A stretch of 40,733 bases of DNA, from NCBI GenBank assembly GCA_947623555.1, contig CANQGW010000012.1, positions 1-40,733 on the forward strand. Reading direction: 5' to 3'. Shown here in pieces: positions 17,204-25,542 of this stretch (positions are counted from its first letter, which is position 1; every line of letters begins with the position of its first letter). Position numbers and translations under genes: made by a program. Origin of the DNA: an uncultured Clostridia bacterium. Lineage in GTDB: Bacteria > Bacillota > Clostridia > TANB77 > CAG-508. The notes under the pieces were generated by a model, which saw only the letters and a program-made list of their open reading frames with translations, was not told the origin of the DNA and searched no databases.

Positions 17204-18052
17204 ATGAAATCAGAACCATTAGTAAGTGTCGTTATACCATTTTATTCTGGAATAAAATGGTTAGATGAAGCTTTACAAAGCGTACTAAATCAGACCTATA
17301 CACAATATGAGGTTTTAGTAATAAACGATGGCTCAAAAGAAAATATATCAAATATTGAAGAAAAATATGAAGGAAAAGTAAATTTTATACATAAAGAAAA
17401 TGGGGGACCAGCAACAGCAAGAAATAGAGGAATACAGGAAGCTAAAGGAAAATACATTGCTTTTCTCGATTCTGATGATATGTGGTTACCAGAAAAATTA
17501 GAAAAACAGGTAGAACTAATGGAAGAGAAAAATGCTGTATGGAGCCAACATTCTTTTGAGATGTTTTGGGATGAAAAAACAAAGAAAAAAACAGTGAATA
17601 CAAGTAAGTATAGAGGAAATGTATATAAAGACTGTTACATATCATTTAAAATTCAAACATCATGTGTAATGGTAAAAAGAGATAATATTATAAAAGATGA
17701 AATAATATTTCCTATAGATAAAAGGTATGGCCAAGATAGTTCTTTCTATAAACAATTAGCAAAAAAATATGAAATGTTTTATTTAAATGGTGTGTATTCA
17801 AAGTTTAGAGTAAGACAAAATAATGCAGGATTTAGGGCTATAGTACAAATTAACGATAGATCTAGTACTTGGGAAGAAATAACTAATTCAAAAGAATTAA
17901 AAGAAATGTTACCTAAATCAGTATTAGTAGCATATAAAATTTGCTATAAAGAAAGTGAATTAATAAAAAGAAAAAACATAAAAAACGAAAAATTTGCTAA
18001 AGTATTGTATTTAATACCATGGTTAATATTTAAATTAAATGTGAGGAAATAA
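17204..18052 (+). CDS. GT2 glycosyltransferase
   Basis: This is a 282-residue GT-A family 2 enzyme without membrane helices. It has VSVVIPFYSGIKWLDEALQS (about 7-26), LVINDGSKENI (about 38), KENGGPATARNRGIQEAKG (about 64-82), the metal-binding DxD in FLDSDDMW (about 87-94) and a later GQDSSFYKQLAKKY segment (about 175). It adds one sugar of the lipid-linked repeat in the cytoplasm. Donor and linkage cannot be assigned. The start lies two bases after the capG stop, with the ribosome binding site (GGGGGAAATAAA) inside the end of capG. Confidence 0.88.
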   Translation: MKSEPLVSVVIPFYSGIKWLDEALQSVLNQTYTQYEVLVINDGSKENISNIEEKYEGKVNFIHKENGGPATARNRGIQEAKGKYIAFLDSDDMWLPEKLEKQVELMEEKNAVWSQHSFEMFWDEKTKKKTVNTSKYRGNVYKDCYISFKIQTSCVMVKRDNIIKDEIIFPIDKRYGQDSSFYKQLAKKYEMFYLNGVYSKFRVRQNNAGFRAIVQINDRSSTWEEITNSKELKEMLPKSVLVAYKICYKESELIKRKNIKNEKFAKVLYLIPWLIFKLNVRK

Positions 18053-18053
18053 T

Positions 18054-18956
18054 ATGTTAAAGGAAATAATAAAAAAAAATAATACAATTGTAAGAATTTA
18101 TAGGTCATTTATAAAAAATAGAAATATTCTGTTGTGTAGAATATCACCTAAATTACTGTTAAAAATAGTATATTTAGAGTCGCAACATAAAAGATTAAAT
18201 TTAAAGAACCCAAAATATTTTAATGAAAAATTAATATATCTAGAGCTAGAAGATTATTATAAAAATGAATTAGTTTCAAAATGTGTAGATAAGTACGAAG
18301 TAAGAGAGTATATTGAAGAACAAGGCTGTAAAGAAATCCTAAATGAATTATATGGAGTATATGAAGATGCTAATGATATAAATTGGAACAAATTACCACA
18401 AAAAATTGCATTAAAATGTACACATGGATATGCTTATAATATTATTTGTATAGACAAAGAAAAGTTAGACAAAGAGAAAACGATAAAGCAACTAAATAAG
18501 TGGCTAAAAGAGAAATTTGGATATGCAACAGGAGAACTTCATTATTTAAATACAAAACCTAGAATAATATGTGAAAAATATTTAGAGACAAATCAGGGAA
18601 TTTTTCCTACAGACTATAAAATTTATTGCTTTTTTGGAGAGCCAATAATGATAGAAACATGTGAGGATAGAGCCAATAAAACGAAATATAATTTTATGGA
18701 TTTAAATTGGAATAAACTAAATAATATATATCCAGATAAATATATATCTAAAACGATAGCTCTTAAGCCAGAAAATTTAGATGAAATGTTAGAATATGCT
18801 AGAAAATTATCAAAGCCTTTTAAATTTGTAAGAGTAGATTTATATAATGTAAATGGGAAAACGGTATTTGGAGAATTGACTTTTACACCAGCAGGATTCA
18901 AGAGAGAGTTTACTGAAGAAGCTGAAAACAAATTAAGTAATATGTTAAAATTGTAA
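18054..18956 (+). CDS. TupA-like ATP-grasp protein
   Basis: This 300-residue protein has the TupA-like ATP-grasp pattern: NLKNPKYFNEKL (about 50), SKCVDKYEVREYIEEQGC (about 79-96), LPQKIALKCTHGYAYNIIC (about 121-140), KPRIICEKYL (about 167), DYKIYCFFGEPIMIE (about 187) and FKFVRVDLYNVNGKTVFGELTF (about 259-281). The last segment carries the acidic metal/ATP residues. TupA acts in teichuronopeptide synthesis; ATP-grasp enzymes form amide or similar bonds, so amino-acid or peptide decoration of the glycan is possible. The degenerate relative at 25071-25489 shows that the locus once had two. Confidence 0.85.
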   Translation: MLKEIIKKNNTIVRIYRSFIKNRNILLCRISPKLLLKIVYLESQHKRLNLKNPKYFNEKLIYLELEDYYKNELVSKCVDKYEVREYIEEQGCKEILNELYGVYEDANDINWNKLPQKIALKCTHGYAYNIICIDKEKLDKEKTIKQLNKWLKEKFGYATGELHYLNTKPRIICEKYLETNQGIFPTDYKIYCFFGEPIMIETCEDRANKTKYNFMDLNWNKLNNIYPDKYISKTIALKPENLDEMLEYARKLSKPFKFVRVDLYNVNGKTVFGELTFTPAGFKREFTEEAENKLSNMLKL

Positions 18957-18976
18957 CTTTAAGAAAGGATAAAACT

Positions 18977-20206
18977 ATGAATATTTTATACTTTGGTGGA
19001 TTTTGTGATGAAGAATTATATAAACAAGATGAAAAAATTGGACAAAAACCGTATAGAATAGCACATTATACATACGAAAAAGCTTTTTGCTCTGAAATGC
19101 ACAAAATAAATAGGATGGATATAATATCTGTATATCCTATGGAAAACTTTCCAAAAAATAATTTTTTGTTTTGGAGAAAAAAAGTAAAATATAAAAATAC
19201 AACGATAAAATATTTAAAATTTATAAATGTACCTTTTTTAAAACAAATTATGTACTTTTTGGGAGCATGTTATCAAATTATATTGTGGTCTATAAAAAAT
19301 AGAAAAGAAAAAGAAAAATGTATTTTTTCAAACAAACATTATGTACCAGTATCTTTGGCAGTTGTTGTTATAGGTAAAATTTTAGGAATAAAAAAAATAG
19401 TAACTTTTACAGATTTATCCCTATTTAGTTATTCAAAACAAAAGATTGCAAAAATGAAATTATATAAAAAAATAATAATAAAACCATATATTAAATTAAC
19501 CAACAAACTTCAAACAAGTTATGATGGATATATTTTATTTTCAGAACCAATGAATAAAATAGTAAATCCTAAAAATAAACCGTATATTGTTATGGAAGGA
19601 ATATATAATTCGTCTAATATAAATTTAAATCCTAGTGTCAAGAAGAATGCTATTGCTCATGCGGGAACATTAAACAAGGAAGTCGCAATAGATAAAATTT
19701 TAGATGTTTTTGAAAATATACATAATGAAAATATAGAACTATGGCTTTTTGGAAAAGGAGATATGGAGCAAGAAATACAAAAAATGGTTCAACAAGATTC
19801 AAGAATTAAATATTTTGGTTTTTTACCAAGACATGAAGTTTTTGAATATTTAAAACAGGCTAAATTACTTGTTAATTTAAGAGATCCTAAAGATATATAT
19901 ACGAAATATTCCTTTCCATCAAAAACTTTTGAATATATGGCTTCAGGGACTCCTTTTTTTACAACAAAATTAGGAGGCATACCTAAAGAATATTATGATT
20001 ACTTATATACGACGGAAAGTTATGATTCAAAAGAGATAGCATTACAAATTGAGCAATTATTACAAAATAATGAAGAGTTAAATAAAAAAGGAAAATTAGC
20101 TCAAGAGTTTATAATAAGCAAAAAAAATGCAAGAGAACAAATAAAAAAAGTAAATACACTACTAAAAGATAAAATGAATAATCAAGTTGCAAAGAAAGGA
20201 ACTTAA
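18977..20206 (+). CDS. GT4-like glycosyltransferase
   Basis: This 409-residue GT-B protein has a C-terminal donor domain with AIAHAGTLNKEVAIDKIL (about 225-242), IELWLFGKGDMEQEIQ (about 254), YFGFLPRHEVFEYLKQAKLLVNLR (about 276-300) and SFPSKTFEYMASGTPFFTTKLGG (about 313-335). The last is the E-x-M-A-S-G nucleotide-sugar binding region of GT4 enzymes. The N-terminal half is divergent and basic. It probably adds one sugar to the repeat unit. Donor unknown. The ribosome binding site is AAGAAAGGAT. Confidence 0.82.
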   Translation: MNILYFGGFCDEELYKQDEKIGQKPYRIAHYTYEKAFCSEMHKINRMDIISVYPMENFPKNNFLFWRKKVKYKNTTIKYLKFINVPFLKQIMYFLGACYQIILWSIKNRKEKEKCIFSNKHYVPVSLAVVVIGKILGIKKIVTFTDLSLFSYSKQKIAKMKLYKKIIIKPYIKLTNKLQTSYDGYILFSEPMNKIVNPKNKPYIVMEGIYNSSNINLNPSVKKNAIAHAGTLNKEVAIDKILDVFENIHNENIELWLFGKGDMEQEIQKMVQQDSRIKYFGFLPRHEVFEYLKQAKLLVNLRDPKDIYTKYSFPSKTFEYMASGTPFFTTKLGGIPKEYYDYLYTTESYDSKEIALQIEQLLQNNEELNKKGKLAQEFIISKKNAREQIKKVNTLLKDKMNNQVAKKGT

Positions 20207-20208
20207 AT

Positions 20209-21540
20209 ATGATTTTGGCTATACTATGCCTATTATTAATAACATTATTATTTACCAAAAGAATAAAAGTTAATAATATAAATAAATATATTGTTTATTT
20301 ATATTCAATATATAGTTTTGGAGTATTAGCATTTTCTACATTTAATTTATATAAATTAAATGATGTTTCAAACAAAGTATATATAATGTGGATAGTTAAT
20401 ATAGTGCTTGTAATAGGGACTATTTTAATATTTTCTAAAAAAGAATCTGGACAAATAGAAGAAATACAACAGACGGGCTGGATAAATGAAATAGCAAAAT
20501 CAAAACTTTTATTTTTCACAGGTTTAATATTGTTATCACTTTTAGTATTTTATAAAGTTAAGTATGAAAAAACATTACAAAACCTACCTCTATCGGAAAT
20601 AAGAATGGTAAGGTATGGAGCTATGTTTTCTTCAGGAGTAGAAACTATATTTTTTGACTATATATTAATTGGTATATTAACAATATTTTTAATAATAGGT
20701 GCGATGTTAATTGTAAATAAAAAAATAATAAATAGAATTACAATAGTAACTTTATTGTGCCTAGCTTTATATTCATCAATAGGTTATGGAAGAATGATTA
20801 TATTTGAGTTTGTAGTTTTTATTGTTTTTTCCTATTTGATATTTAATTGTGGGAATAAAATAAAAATAAATTTAAAATCCATACTTGTATTTATATCTTT
20901 TGTTATAATTTTAGTATTAACAGGTGCCGTTATTGTTGTTATAAGATTAAAAGGAATTGATCAATTAAGTTTTGAAAATATATTTAAATATGGTATACAA
21001 GAACAGATAGACCAACTATATAGATATTTTGAAGGTGGTTTTAGGACATTCGATTACTTTCTTCAAAATGGATTTGAAGGTATAAATAAACCTACGATAA
21101 CAAGACTAACTTTTGGTGGAATTGAAGATTTATTTGGACTAGTAGTAAATAATATAGGATTTAATTTTACAACAATAAACTCAATAATTGCACCAATAAC
21201 GCAAAAGAGTATATCGGTAGGTAACGGTATATATATGAATGCATTTTATACTTGCCTTATGAATTACTATTGTGATTTGGGATATGTAGGAATAGTGATA
21301 TATCCAGTATTACATGGATTATTAATTGCATATGGCATAAATAACTATATAAAGAAAAAAGACATCATATCTTATGTATTGATGATGTACATATTGTACA
21401 ATATGATAGCAAGTATATATAGATGGAATTATCAAGGCGGTGCTACAATGTTTTTAACTTTAAGCATTATAATATTTGACATAGGGTACCATAAGATTTA
21501 TAAAAGGAGTAAATACCATGAAAATACTTTGGATAGTTAA
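20209..21540 (+). CDS. wzy: Wzy-type repeat-unit polymerase
   Basis: This is a 443-residue hydrophobic protein with about eleven or twelve helices and a large external loop around residues 245-350. The loop contains DQLYRYFEGGFRTFDYFLQNGF and NGIYMNAFYTCLMNYYCDLGYVG, a pattern common in oligosaccharide repeat-unit polymerases. Wzy joins flipped lipid-linked repeats outside the membrane. Assignment rests on topology, loop pattern and its place between glycosyltransferases and a Wzx flippase. Its end overlaps the next gene by 23 bases. Confidence 0.82.
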   Translation: MILAILCLLLITLLFTKRIKVNNINKYIVYLYSIYSFGVLAFSTFNLYKLNDVSNKVYIMWIVNIVLVIGTILIFSKKESGQIEEIQQTGWINEIAKSKLLFFTGLILLSLLVFYKVKYEKTLQNLPLSEIRMVRYGAMFSSGVETIFFDYILIGILTIFLIIGAMLIVNKKIINRITIVTLLCLALYSSIGYGRMIIFEFVVFIVFSYLIFNCGNKIKINLKSILVFISFVIILVLTGAVIVVIRLKGIDQLSFENIFKYGIQEQIDQLYRYFEGGFRTFDYFLQNGFEGINKPTITRLTFGGIEDLFGLVVNNIGFNFTTINSIIAPITQKSISVGNGIYMNAFYTCLMNYYCDLGYVGIVIYPVLHGLLIAYGINNYIKKKDIISYVLMMYILYNMIASIYRWNYQGGATMFLTLSIIIFDIGYHKIYKRSKYHENTLDS

Positions 21541-22774
21541 TATTATTTTTCCGTATCCATCGCAGAAGTTAAATATGCAGCCGACAGTATTAGGAGGATG
21601 GTTAAATGGACTTGCTAATGGCATGAAAAATATAGAAGAAATAGAACTTGCCATAGCAACAGTATATAATGGAAAAAAATTAATAGAATGTAATGATGGA
21701 AAAATACAATATTATTTAATTCCCAGAAATACAAAGTTAAAATATAATACCAATGTAGAGAAGTATTGGAAGCAAATTAATGAAAAATTTAAGCCGGATT
21801 TAGTACATATTCATGGAACGGAATATCCTTACGGGTTAGAGTTTATGAATGCATGTCCGAATGTTAAAACTATAGTGTCTATACAAGGACTAGTTTCCAA
21901 AATTTCACAAGTGTATTATGCAGATATTTCAGTAAAAGATATAATAAAAAATATAACTTTTAGGGATATAGTAAAGCGTAGCACTATATTTCAACAAAAA
22001 AGAAAGTTTCAAAAACGTGGCAGATATGAGGTTGAGATAATAAAAAAAGCAGATGCAATTATCGGAAGAACAATTTGGGATTATGCAAATTGTAAATCTA
22101 TTAATGTGAACATGAAATATTATAAATGTAATGAAACGTTAAGAGAAATATTTTATAAATATGAGTGGAATTTAGAAAATGTAGAAAAACATACTTTATT
22201 CTGTAGTCAGGCATCATATCCGATAAAAGGATTCCACTATCTTTTAGAATCACTAGCAATATTAAAAAAGCAATATAATGATGTAAAATTGTATGTTGCA
22301 GGTACAAATATTTTAGATAATACATTAAAAGCAAAGTTAAAAAGGACAGGCTATGCAAAATATATACAAAAATTAGTTAAAAAATATAAATTAGAAGATA
22401 ATATTATATTTACAGGATTACTAAATGAAGAACAAATGCTTAAAAGGTTATTAAAAACCAATGTATTTGTTTTGCCATCTGCAATAGAAAATAGTTCAAA
22501 TTCTCTAGGAGAAGCAATGCTACTTGGGATGCCTTGTGTAGCAACTAATACAGGTGGAACTATGAATATACTTGAACATAATAAGGAAGGTTTTTTGTAT
22601 ACATCTACAGAACCTGCTATATGTGTAGAATATATATCTAGATTTTTTGAGGAAAATAATTTAGCCATAAATTTAGGAAAAAAAGCAAGAGAAACTGCAT
22701 TAGAAAGACATAGCCCAGAAAAAAATGTAAATGAAACAATAAAAATATATAAAAAAGTAATAGGAGAAAAATAG
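21518..22774 (+). CDS. GT4 glycosyltransferase
   Basis: This is a 418-residue GT-B enzyme. The N-terminal domain has VLGGWLNGLANGM (about 24) and DLVHIHGTEYPYGLEF (about 92). The C-terminal domain has HTLFCSQASYPIKGFHYLLESL (about 223), VKLYVAGTNIL (about 252), NIIFTGLLNEEQMLKRL (about 294) and PSAIENSSNSLGEAMLLGMPCVAT (about 321-345), a clear GT4 E-x7-E motif. ATG 21518 has AAAAGGAGTAAATACC before it and overlaps the wzy end, which suggests translational coupling. Confidence 0.9.
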   Translation: MKILWIVNIIFPYPSQKLNMQPTVLGGWLNGLANGMKNIEEIELAIATVYNGKKLIECNDGKIQYYLIPRNTKLKYNTNVEKYWKQINEKFKPDLVHIHGTEYPYGLEFMNACPNVKTIVSIQGLVSKISQVYYADISVKDIIKNITFRDIVKRSTIFQQKRKFQKRGRYEVEIIKKADAIIGRTIWDYANCKSINVNMKYYKCNETLREIFYKYEWNLENVEKHTLFCSQASYPIKGFHYLLESLAILKKQYNDVKLYVAGTNILDNTLKAKLKRTGYAKYIQKLVKKYKLEDNIIFTGLLNEEQMLKRLLKTNVFVLPSAIENSSNSLGEAMLLGMPCVATNTGGTMNILEHNKEGFLYTSTEPAICVEYISRFFEENNLAINLGKKARETALERHSPEKNVNETIKIYKKVIGEK

Positions 22775-22775
22775 A

Positions 22776-23735
22776 ATGAAAAATCTTGTACCCATAGCAA
22801 TATTTGTTTATTCAAGACCAGAACATACTAGAAACATGATAGAGTCATTAGCTAAAAATAATTTGGCTAAAGAATCAAATGTATATATTTTTTCTGATAA
22901 CGCAAAGCAAGAGAAAAATGTTAACGATGTAAAAAAAGTAAGAGAATATATAGATGAAATACCAGCAATGAATTATTTTAAAACAGTAACAATTACGAAA
23001 GCAGAAAAAAATAAAGGACTGGCTAAATCTGTAATAGAAGGAGTAACAGAGTTAATTAATAAATATGGCAAGGTAATCGTTATAGAAGATGATTTAATAT
23101 TATCTAAATATTATTTAGAATATATGAATGAGGCGTTAGAGTTTTATGAAAAAGATAATAGAATATGGTCAATTAGTGGATATAATTCACAAATTGAAAT
23201 ACCAAAAAATTATAGAAAAGACATATATTTAGGATATAGAGGGTGTAGCTGGGGGTGGGCTACATGGAAAGATAGATGGAATACTGTTGACTGGTATGTG
23301 AAAGATTATAAAAAATTTAAACATAATATACATAGAAGAAGAAAATTTAACAAGGGTGGACCAGATATGGCACAGATGTTAGATGCTCAAATGAATAATT
23401 TAATTGATTCATGGGCTATTAGATGGTGTTATGAACAGTCAAAGCAGAATAAATTTACGATTTATCCCGTAAAATCATTAGTAATTAATCAAGGATTAGA
23501 TGGAAGCGGAACACATAGTGGAGTTACTAAAAATTTTGATACACTTTTAACAAATAAAATACCTAAATTAGAAAAAAATTTAATATTAGACAAAAAAATA
23601 ACAAAAAGCTTTTATAATAAATTTAATAGTGGAATAAAACAAACAATAATAGAAATTCTTACAATTTTAGGAATGGATAATATAATAAGATTATATAAAA
23701 GCAAAAAGAAAAATATTAAAGAGGTACAGAATTAA
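22776..23735 (+). CDS. GT-A sugar transferase
   Basis: This 319-residue GT-A-type protein has IAIFVYSRPEHTRNMIESL (about 6-24), IEDDLILSKYYLEYMNEAL (about 106) with the metal-binding E-D-D, and a striking YRGCSWGWATWKDRW block (about 151-165) found in a group of sugar transferases of surface-glycan loci. It is soluble and should act on the lipid-linked repeat in the cytoplasm. Donor sugar unknown. The start is one base after the previous stop; the ribosome binding site TAGGAGAAAA is inside the preceding gene. Confidence 0.82.
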   Translation: MKNLVPIAIFVYSRPEHTRNMIESLAKNNLAKESNVYIFSDNAKQEKNVNDVKKVREYIDEIPAMNYFKTVTITKAEKNKGLAKSVIEGVTELINKYGKVIVIEDDLILSKYYLEYMNEALEFYEKDNRIWSISGYNSQIEIPKNYRKDIYLGYRGCSWGWATWKDRWNTVDWYVKDYKKFKHNIHRRRKFNKGGPDMAQMLDAQMNNLIDSWAIRWCYEQSKQNKFTIYPVKSLVINQGLDGSGTHSGVTKNFDTLLTNKIPKLEKNLILDKKITKSFYNKFNSGIKQTIIEILTILGMDNIIRLYKSKKKNIKEVQN

Positions 23736-23736
23736 G

Positions 23737-25047
23737 ATGAATAGTAAAATAGCAAATGTTATAGATACAATTAGAACAATAAAAAACAAAAAAGTAACCA
23801 AAAATACAATGTGGATAATGTCAGAAAGAATAATACAAATGCTTATTTCATTAGTTGTTGGTGTAATATCTGCTAGATATTTAGGACCAAGTAATTATGG
23901 TATTTTGAATTACGGTGCATCTCTAGTAACCTTATTTACTAGTATATCTCAATTAGGACTTGAAAATGTTATTATAAAAGAATTAATCGAAAAGCGTAGT
24001 GAAAATGGAAAAATTATAGGAACTGCTATGGTAATGAGATTAATTTCAAGTGCATTATCTATTATATGTATAGCAATAATAGTACTTATTTTAAAACCAA
24101 ACGATAGTGTTATTTTGCTTGTTACCATATTACAATCTTTTGCACTTGCTTTTCAAATATATGAAATATTAGACTTTTGGTTTCAATCTAATTTAAATTC
24201 TAAATATGTTTCTATAGCAAAAGCAATAGCCTATGTGGTGGTAGCAGTATATAAAATATTATTGTTAATATTTGGAAAATCGGTAGAATGGTTTGCTATA
24301 TCAACTACATTAGATTATTTATTGATACTATCAATAATGTTATTGATGTATAAAAGAAACAAAGGGCAAAAATTAAATGTTTCTTTCGATTACGGTAAAT
24401 CATTATTTAAGCAGAGCTATCATTTTATAATATCAGGTCTTATGATTACTTTATATATGCAAATGGATAAAATAATGATAGGAAATTATATTAATCAAAA
24501 TGCAGTAGGATTATATAGTGCTGCTACAACTATTTCTACTATGTGGGGATTTATACCAACTGCTATAATTAATTCCATGAGGCCGGTTATTATAGAAGCT
24601 AGTAAGGAAAGTGAAAAATTATACTTAAAAAGGCAAAGATTATTATATGCAATAACATTCTGGATGGGAATATTTTTTGCATTAGCAATTACTATATTTT
24701 CTAATATAATTATCAATATATTGTATGGGAAAGAATACCAAGGAGCAACAATAGCTTTAATGATATCTGCTTGGTATCCTACTTTTGCATATTTAGGAAC
24801 TGCCAGAACACCTTGGATAGTTATCAACAACAAAAATAAGTATTCAAAAAAATATGTTTTTTGGGGTGCTATAACTAATTTCTTATTAAATATGTTATTA
24901 ATACCTAAAATGGGTATTAATGGAGCAGCAGTTGCCACTTTAATATGTCAATTTATAGTAGCTATAGTAGCTCCAGCATTCTATAAAGAAACGCGAGAAA
25001 GTGTAAAACACATGATAGATGGAATATTTTTAAAAAATATCAAATAA
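23737..25047 (+). CDS. wzx: Wzx-type polysaccharide flippase
   Basis: This 436-residue MATE-like protein of the polysaccharide transporter family has 12 predicted helices. The N-terminal region ISARYLGPSNYGILNYGASLVTLF (about 44-67) is characteristic, as are the central QMDKIMIGNYINQNAVGLYSAA segment (about 245-266) and NKYSKKYVFWGAITNFLLNMLLIPKMGINGAAVAT near the end. It flips lipid-linked repeat units to the outer face for Wzy. It follows the last cytoplasmic sugar transferase directly. Confidence 0.93.
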   Translation: MNSKIANVIDTIRTIKNKKVTKNTMWIMSERIIQMLISLVVGVISARYLGPSNYGILNYGASLVTLFTSISQLGLENVIIKELIEKRSENGKIIGTAMVMRLISSALSIICIAIIVLILKPNDSVILLVTILQSFALAFQIYEILDFWFQSNLNSKYVSIAKAIAYVVVAVYKILLLIFGKSVEWFAISTTLDYLLILSIMLLMYKRNKGQKLNVSFDYGKSLFKQSYHFIISGLMITLYMQMDKIMIGNYINQNAVGLYSAATTISTMWGFIPTAIINSMRPVIIEASKESEKLYLKRQRLLYAITFWMGIFFALAITIFSNIIINILYGKEYQGATIALMISAWYPTFAYLGTARTPWIVINNKNKYSKKYVFWGAITNFLLNMLLIPKMGINGAAVATLICQFIVAIVAPAFYKETRESVKHMIDGIFLKNIK

Positions 25048-25070
25048 ACAAGAAAAATAGGAGAGATAAT

Positions 25071-25489
25071 ATGTTAAAAGAAAGATAAAAAAATTAAATT
25101 TATGGTTAATGCTCATATTTTTATATGATGAGTATAAAAGTAGAATATTAACTACAATATCACCTACATTAGCAATAAATATTATTTATAAAAGTGCTTT
25201 TGGAAAAAAATTTAATTTAAAATCTTCAAAGGAATTATGTGGTTAAAACTAAATACATAAAATAGAAATGATATGATAACTAGATGTGTTGATAAGGTAA
25301 AAGTTAAAGAATATATTAGAGAAAATGGACTTTCAGATATTATAGTGCTTACACTTGGGGTGTATAATAATGCAAATGAGATTAATTGGGATGAATTACC
25401 TAATAAGTTTGTATTAAAATGTAATTTGGGGTGCGGATATAATATGTGATGATAAATCAAAGTTATCTGAAAAGCAAACAAAAAAGTAA
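25071..25489 (+). pseudogene. Degenerate, truncated TupA-like ATP-grasp gene
   Basis: Although no long frame is open, three-frame translation gives pieces that match the intact protein at 18054-18956 in order. SRILTTISPTLAINIIYKSA (from about 25130) is followed by FGKKFNLKSSKELCG, then ITRCVDKVKVKEYIRENGL, then NNANEINWDELPNKFVLKCN, then IICDDKSKLSEKQTKK. The start retains an AGGAGAG ribosome binding site and MLKER. Lesions seen: a frame break at about codon 5, stops after ELCG and in the next segment, a small deletion near 25441, and loss of the whole C-terminal half with the catalytic residues. It fills the gap between wzx and the GT-C gene. Confidence 0.85.
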
Positions 25490-25542
25490 TAGGGCAATTG
25501 AATTAAGCAGAATTAAACATAAATTAAAGAAAGGGAAATTTT

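Noticed and set aside
20209..21540. O-antigen ligase (WaaL-like) instead of Wzy
   Set aside because: The topology alone cannot separate the two, but a Wzx flippase and an LCP ligase are present and no lipid A acceptor is expected in this type of organism.
25431..25445. A fourth CGG next to a frame break, in the TupA-like remnant
   Set aside because: Here CGG is out of phase (TGC GGA) with the upstream frame, and the break is better explained by a small deletion between Tyr-Asn and Ile-Cys. The gene also has true stops and a missing C-terminal half, so it is not counted as a shift site.
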